From NCBI GenBank assembly GCA_038214085.1, contig JBBQSF010000128.1, positions 1 to 8,506 of the forward strand: DNA of 8,506 bases, given 5' to 3'. The notes beneath the pieces are model-generated. The model saw only the letters and a program-made list of their open reading frames with translations. It had not been told where the DNA came from and did no database searches. Below are positions 5,701 through 8,506 of this stretch, piece after piece; within the stretch, counting starts at the first letter, position 1, and the number at the start of each line of letters is the position of its first letter. A program made the position numbers and the translations under genes. Source of the stretch: JBBQSF01 sp038214085 (GTDB lineage Bacteria; Bacteroidota; Bacteroidia; Bacteroidales; CG2-30-32-10).

Positions 5701-8506
5701 TCAAAAGAGCGAAAAATTATATAGAGCAACTTTTGAAAACACAGGTACTGCAACTATTATAATTGAAGAAGATTTAACTATAAGTTCTGCAAATGCCCAA
5801 TTTGAAGAACTCTCAAAACACACTAAAGAAGAAATCGAAGGCAAACTGAAGTGGACTCAATTTGTGGTTAAGGAAGATCTGGAACGGATGCAAAAACAAC
5901 ATCAGATCAGAAGAGAGCACACAGAAGACGCCCTAAATCAATACGAATTTAGTTTCATAGACAATAATGGCAAGATCAAGCGGATTTTTTTAACAGTTGA
6001 TTTGATACCAGGAACAAAAAAAAGCGTGGCTTCCTTGCTTGATATTACCGACAGAAAACGTGAAGAAGATATATTGAGAGAGAGCGAAGAAAAATATCGT
6101 TCACTCATTGAAACTACTGAAACAGGGTATGTAATTATCGATATTCAAGGAAATGTACTTGATGCCAACCCAAAATATGTAGAATTAGCCGGATATAAAT
6201 CTTTGAATGAAATTTTAAATCGCAACGTGCTGGAATGGACTTCTGAACAAGTTAAAGCTGATAATAAAAATGCAGTAAATGAATGTGCAACAAAGGGGTT
6301 CATAAGAAATTTCGAAACAGAATACATTAATTCTGACGGAAAAATTACACCTGTTGAAATTAATGCAACTGTAATTAAAACTGGTAAGAAAGATATAATT
6401 TTAACATTAACCAATGACATCAGCGAACGCAAACTAAACGAGCAATCACTAAAAGAAAGTGAAGAAAAGTTCAGATTGCTCTATACATCAATGGATCAGG
6501 CGGTAACCCTAAACGAAATTATTCTTGATGAAGCTGGAAATCCCGTGGATTATAGAATTATTGAAGCAAACCCAGGTTTTGAAAAGCATACAAGTTTAAA
6601 AGTTAAAGATATTTTGGGAAAAAGTATTCTTCAATTTTTACCCCAAACTGAAAAATTCTGGATTGAGCGTTTTGGCGAAACAGCAATTACAGGAAAACAA
6701 CAGCGAATAGAAAACTACTCCAAAGAGCTAAAGAGATATTACGATTTTTATATTTACAGTCCCAAAAAAGGTCAGTTTGCTTTAATATCCACCGACATTA
6801 CTGAGAAAAAGAAAGAAGAAAAACAAAAAGAGCTCAACGAAGCACGACTGGAAGCCGTATTAAAGCTTAACAATATGTCGTTAGAGACTGTTATCAAGAT
6901 ATCAGATTTCGCACTTGAATCGGCTGTGAAAATCACGGATAGCAAACTTGGCTATCTTGCATTTGTAAATCATGATGAAACCGTTATACATATGCACTCA
7001 TGGTCGAAACAAACAATGAAAGAATGTAATATTTCTGATATAAAATTCGATTTTGAAGTTGGAAAAACGGGACTCTGTGGAGAAGCTATACTCCAACGAA
7101 AGCCAATAATCACAAATAATTATTCAGAAAGCAATTCTCTAAAAAAAGGACTTCCGGAAGGTCATGTAGAAATAAAAAATCATTTAAATGTTCCAATATT
7201 TGACGGAGATAAAATTGTTTTACTTATTGGAGTTAGCAATAAAAGCTACGATTATGATGAATCAGACATCAATCAGCTTAAAATGCTATTGAACAGTATG
7301 TGGCGAATTATTGAACGCAAAAAAACAGAAGAAGCTTTAACCGAAAGCGAACAACGCTACAGGCTGGTTACCGAAAACTCAAAGGACATCATTTCAAAAT
7401 TCAACAACAAGGGGAAAATCACTTTTGTTTCGAATGCATGTTTAAACCTACTTGGATATGAACCTAATGAATTAATTAATAAATCGGTATTCTCGCTGCT
7501 TCATTCTGATGATTTTACAACATTAAAAAAACTTCTCTTCAATACTTATACTCCTGATCTTATAAAACACCAGATACGTAAGAAAAATGGAGATTATATA
7601 TGGGTTGAAACCAACATAAAAATCATTTTTGAAACCGATAGTATTTTTATCAAAGAAATTGTTGCTGTATCGAGAGACATAACCGAGATAATGAAAACTG
7701 AAGAATTTCGGCAGGCTAAAGAGGTAGCAGAATATGCAAACAAAGCAAAAACAGAATTTCTGGCAAATATGAGTCACGAAATACGAAACCCAATGAATGC
7801 AATAATTGGGTTAACAAACACACTCGACAGAATGGAAGTTGACCCTTCAAAAAGGATTTTTGTACAGTCGTTAAAAACTTCTTCCACAGCTTTGTTAAAT
7901 ATATTAAATGACATCCTTGATTTTTCAAAGATAGAAGCCAATAAAGCTGTGCTTTTTGAATCTGTTTTTTCTCTAGATACAATAATTGACGAAGTATTCA
8001 CTATCTTTAAACTTAGTGCGAACGAAAAGGATGTTGCCTTCAACTTTATTAAAAAACCAGATGTTCCTTCAACTTTGTTTGGCGACTCAATTAAATTAAG
8101 GCAAATACTCATAAATTTATGCAGTAATGCTTTAAAATTCACAGATACAGGATCGGTAACAATGAATATTTCTTTGTTGAATTTTGCAGATGAGACCGCT
8201 CAAATAAAATTTGAAGTAATTGATACAGGAATCGGAATTGAAGAAAAAGATTTTGCAAAATTATTTTCATCTTTCACTCAACTAGATAGTACCACAACCA
8301 AAGCCTATTCAGGGACGGGTTTAGGTCTTACCATAGTAAAGAATTATACAGAAATGATGCATGGGAAAGTTCGTGTTTCAAGTAATCCAAATGAAGGAAG
8401 TAACTTCACATTAGAAATTCCTTTTAAAGTTGCAAAAGAAGAAAAGAAAAAAGCAGAAGTAAAACTCGCAAAAAACACTAAAAAAATGAAACTTAAAATA
8501 TTACTT
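2771..8506 (+). CDS. Soluble multi-sensor (hybrid) histidine kinase with ten PAS and two GAF domains (C-terminus beyond the right edge)
   Basis: This is a signal-transducing kinase that should autophosphorylate on His1669 in response to signals sensed by its N-terminal domains. The frame is open for 1912 codons with no stop or frameshift. Approximate order: short helical N-terminus (1-25); PAS1 (38-150); GAF1 (161-323); coiled coil (325-362); PAS2 (361-478); PAS3 (488-605); PAS4 (612-725); PAS5 (735-848); PAS6 (860-970); PAS7 (980-1095); PAS8 (1105-1218); PAS9 (1230-1345); GAF2 (1359-1515); PAS10 (1526-1638); HisKA (1652-1722); HATPase_c (1772-1886). No signal peptide or membrane helix is visible, so it should sense cytoplasmic cues; ligands are unknown, and no LOV cysteine motif was seen. 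Residues 1903-1912 (KKMKLKILL region) look like the first strand of a receiver domain. The ATG at 2771 is the first in frame after a stop at 2729. No partner regulator is in view. Confidence 0.95.
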   Translation, partial: MDDLHQKSKQELIEEIEKLRKENTLDTSTAFDISNVGFDILAQTTSSAILIYKKDCVCYVNQEATELTGYSSEELLKMNFWEVVHPDDREMVKERGLARLRNEKSASRYEFRIQTKTGETRWVDFAASSQTIGENDFIVGVALDITIKKEITEREIAKNSARLILQSALLEISKKDFSTLDSFYRYITESISKQLKIGRTSIWFFNEDQSVLYCEDLFSASLGKHEKENSLDFKNYPKYFKALQENLAIATKNATKHPSTSEFTDDYLIPLNITSMLDIPIRRSGKITGVICCEHIGNERVWSDEEQDFVTAISEIITATIETIHKKDAEAQLTDAYQKLSETHELLITQEQTIEQEREQLEITLRSIGDGVITTDINGCITMINKTTEMLSGWSQNEAIGKKIDSVFNIVNEYTKTPCENPVEKVIKTGNVVGLANHTALISKSGKTYIISDSAAPIKDKKGNITGIVLVFRDNTEQKKVEDQLRESEKQFRTTFENAPIGMCVNQLDGLFIQANHSFSNMLGYSQSELQQLHFIDITHPEDKEASKIFIEEILSDGDNIRHIDKRYVKKDGSIIWATTSVSLLKNSENIPKYFIVQIRDVTEAKLTEEELNLKNLVFESSIAASSISDTKGILLYVNNTFLKTWGYSSKQEVIGLPINQFFESEIEANKILLSLNKTGIYQGEYTAVRKDGTLFIANAQATTLYSKNGEIIGFQSAVIDITDKKNIEEALIKSQQLFQTLANTSPVGIFRADAEGNTTYVNPKWSELSDLSFNEAIGYGWLDAVYYEDKENLKSNWDRLTPLQKTSVAEYRFLKKDGTIIWVMGNAVPEWNKGKVVGYIGTVTDISERKHAEQLIKESEENYRMLLELASDAFFQGDHEGNLIRVNNKALELTGYSKEEILKMNMKELFPSEEIQKKPLMYDKLKQGETLRTERKILRKDGSTLFVEMNSKKMPDGTFQSFFRDITERRKMEDEIQKSEKLYRATFENTGTATIIIEEDLTISSANAQFEELSKHTKEEIEGKLKWTQFVVKEDLERMQKQHQIRREHTEDALNQYEFSFIDNNGKIKRIFLTVDLIPGTKKSVASLLDITDRKREEDILRESEEKYRSLIETTETGYVIIDIQGNVLDANPKYVELAGYKSLNEILNRNVLEWTSEQVKADNKNAVNECATKGFIRNFETEYINSDGKITPVEINATVIKTGKKDIILTLTNDISERKLNEQSLKESEEKFRLLYTSMDQAVTLNEIILDEAGNPVDYRIIEANPGFEKHTSLKVKDILGKSILQFLPQTEKFWIERFGETAITGKQQRIENYSKELKRYYDFYIYSPKKGQFALISTDITEKKKEEKQKELNEARLEAVLKLNNMSLETVIKISDFALESAVKITDSKLGYLAFVNHDETVIHMHSWSKQTMKECNISDIKFDFEVGKTGLCGEAILQRKPIITNNYSESNSLKKGLPEGHVEIKNHLNVPIFDGDKIVLLIGVSNKSYDYDESDINQLKMLLNSMWRIIERKKTEEALTESEQRYRLVTENSKDIISKFNNKGKITFVSNACLNLLGYEPNELINKSVFSLLHSDDFTTLKKLLFNTYTPDLIKHQIRKKNGDYIWVETNIKIIFETDSIFIKEIVAVSRDITEIMKTEEFRQAKEVAEYANKAKTEFLANMSHEIRNPMNAIIGLTNTLDRMEVDPSKRIFVQSLKTSSTALLNILNDILDFSKIEANKAVLFESVFSLDTIIDEVFTIFKLSANEKDVAFNFIKKPDVPSTLFGDSIKLRQILINLCSNALKFTDTGSVTMNISLLNFADETAQIKFEVIDTGIGIEEKDFAKLFSSFTQLDSTTTKAYSGTGLGLTIVKNYTEMMHGKVRVSSNPNEGSNFTLEIPFKVAKEEKKKAEVKLAKNTKKMKLKILL
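3251..3739 (+). other. GAF1 domain of the sensor kinase
   Basis: Residues 161-323 form a GAF-type sensor. The long N-terminal helix (ARLILQSALLEISKKD) leads into strand TSIWFFNEDQSVLYCED. The usual GAF ending follows: SMLDIPIRRSGKITGVICCE, then the WSDEEQDFV helix that closes the fold. GAF domains bind small molecules or act as dimer modules; no tetrapyrrole-attachment cysteine signature is apparent, so a phytochrome role is unlikely. It is followed by a charged coiled coil (about 325-362) that connects to PAS2. Confidence 0.75.
4973..6808 (+). repeat. Regular tandem array of five PAS modules (PAS5 to PAS9) within the kinase
   Basis: Five consecutive PAS modules begin with a related junction motif, S-E-E-K/N-Y/F-R or a close variant. 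The serines lie at residues 735, 860, 980, 1105 and 1230, giving steps of 125, 120, 125 and 125 residues. Each of these modules ends in a D-I-T/S-E/D-R/K type motif (for example RDITERR, TDISERK) and a charged linker helix. The repeats are clearly diverged at protein level, so this is an old expansion, not a recent DNA duplication. One short exact DNA match survives at two junctions: 17 bases at 5342-5358 and 6452-6468, in the same codon phase. Confidence 0.8.
6845..7315 (+). other. GAF2 domain of the sensor kinase, distinct GAF subtype
   Basis: Residues 1359-1515 are a second GAF domain unlike GAF1. It has a recognisable set of blocks: LGYLAFVN, MHSWSKQTMKEC, VGKTGLCGEA, RKPIITNNY, KKGLPEGH, HLNVPIFDG and a closing DESDINQLKMLL helix. 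From family knowledge, this subtype recurs in PAS/GAF-rich histidine kinases of methanogens, deltaproteobacteria and Bacteroidota, and its ligand is not established. In the relatives I recall, the TGLxGE position is usually Trp; here it is Cys1436. It separates PAS9 from PAS10. Confidence 0.72.
7721..8430 (+). other. Kinase core: HisKA dimerisation/phosphoacceptor domain plus HATPase_c
   Basis: HisKA covers residues about 1652-1722, with the H-box MSHEIRNPMNAIIG and phosphoacceptor His1669. Asn1673 occupies the H+4 position, where Thr or Asn is normal and contributes to phosphatase activity. HATPase_c covers about 1772-1886: the N-box QILINLCSNALKF with Mg-chelating Asn1786, the G1 box DTGIGI at 1818-1823, the F-box LFSSFTQLD, and the G2 box GTGLGL at 1848-1853. 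All key residues are present, so the core should be catalytically competent. The H-box and N-box wording is typical of hybrid (BarA/ArcB-type) kinases. Confidence 0.95.

Noticed and set aside
3973..6023. Four A8 runs inside the kinase gene (3973-3980, 4203-4210, 4943-4950, 6016-6023) as possible phase-variation sites
   Set aside because: All are in frame as Lys-rich codons, and runs of this length are expected in such A+T-rich coding DNA; there is no sign of a slipped copy.
7523..8142. Three minus-strand frames (7523-7777, 7716-7982, 7774-8142) antisense to PAS10 and the kinase core
   Set aside because: They overlap one another and the conserved HisKA/HATPase coding region, with no family resemblance.

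Overview
The window looks like a chromosomal segment from a Bacteroidota bacterium, probably an uncultured or environmental lineage. The evidence is A+T-rich DNA, no Shine-Dalgarno sequences ahead of the starts, a Bacteroidota-type promoter (TAnnTTTG -7 box) just before the transporter gene, and a very large sensor kinase typical of that phylum. This lineage call is inference, since no marker gene is present.

Layout, left to right. (1) Positions 1-722, minus strand: the N-terminal 240 residues of an exported papain-like cysteine peptidase of the bleomycin hydrolase/PepC (C1B) type, running off the left edge. (2) Positions 723-784: a 62-bp divergent intergenic region that appears to hold two interleaved Bacteroidota-type promoters. 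(3) Positions 785-1672, plus: a 10-helix EamA/DMT-family transporter. (4) Positions 1669-2460, minus: cysQ, 3'(2'),5'-bisphosphate nucleotidase. It converges on the transporter gene, and the two stop codons overlap by 4 bp. (5) Positions 2461-2770: an A+T-rich divergent intergenic region with no gene. (6) Positions 2771-8506, plus: one uninterrupted reading frame of at least 1912 codons encoding a soluble multi-sensor histidine kinase, open at the right edge. Its domains are PAS1, GAF1, a coiled coil, PAS2 to PAS9, GAF2, PAS10, HisKA and HATPase_c. The last visible residues look like the start of a receiver domain, so this is probably a hybrid kinase.

The genes do not form an obvious pathway. 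The strand changes at every boundary, so each gene is probably its own transcription unit or the first or last gene of one. cysQ clears the PAP by-product of sulfate assimilation, but no other sulfur gene is visible. The kinase is the dominant feature. Five consecutive PAS modules in its middle start at intervals of 120-125 residues, and its second GAF domain belongs to a distinct, recognisable GAF subtype. I see no tRNA, rRNA, CRISPR array, insertion sequence or phage gene. I do not see a convincing new biological system; the kinase architecture, the interleaved promoters and the overlapping stop codons are the points most worth following up.
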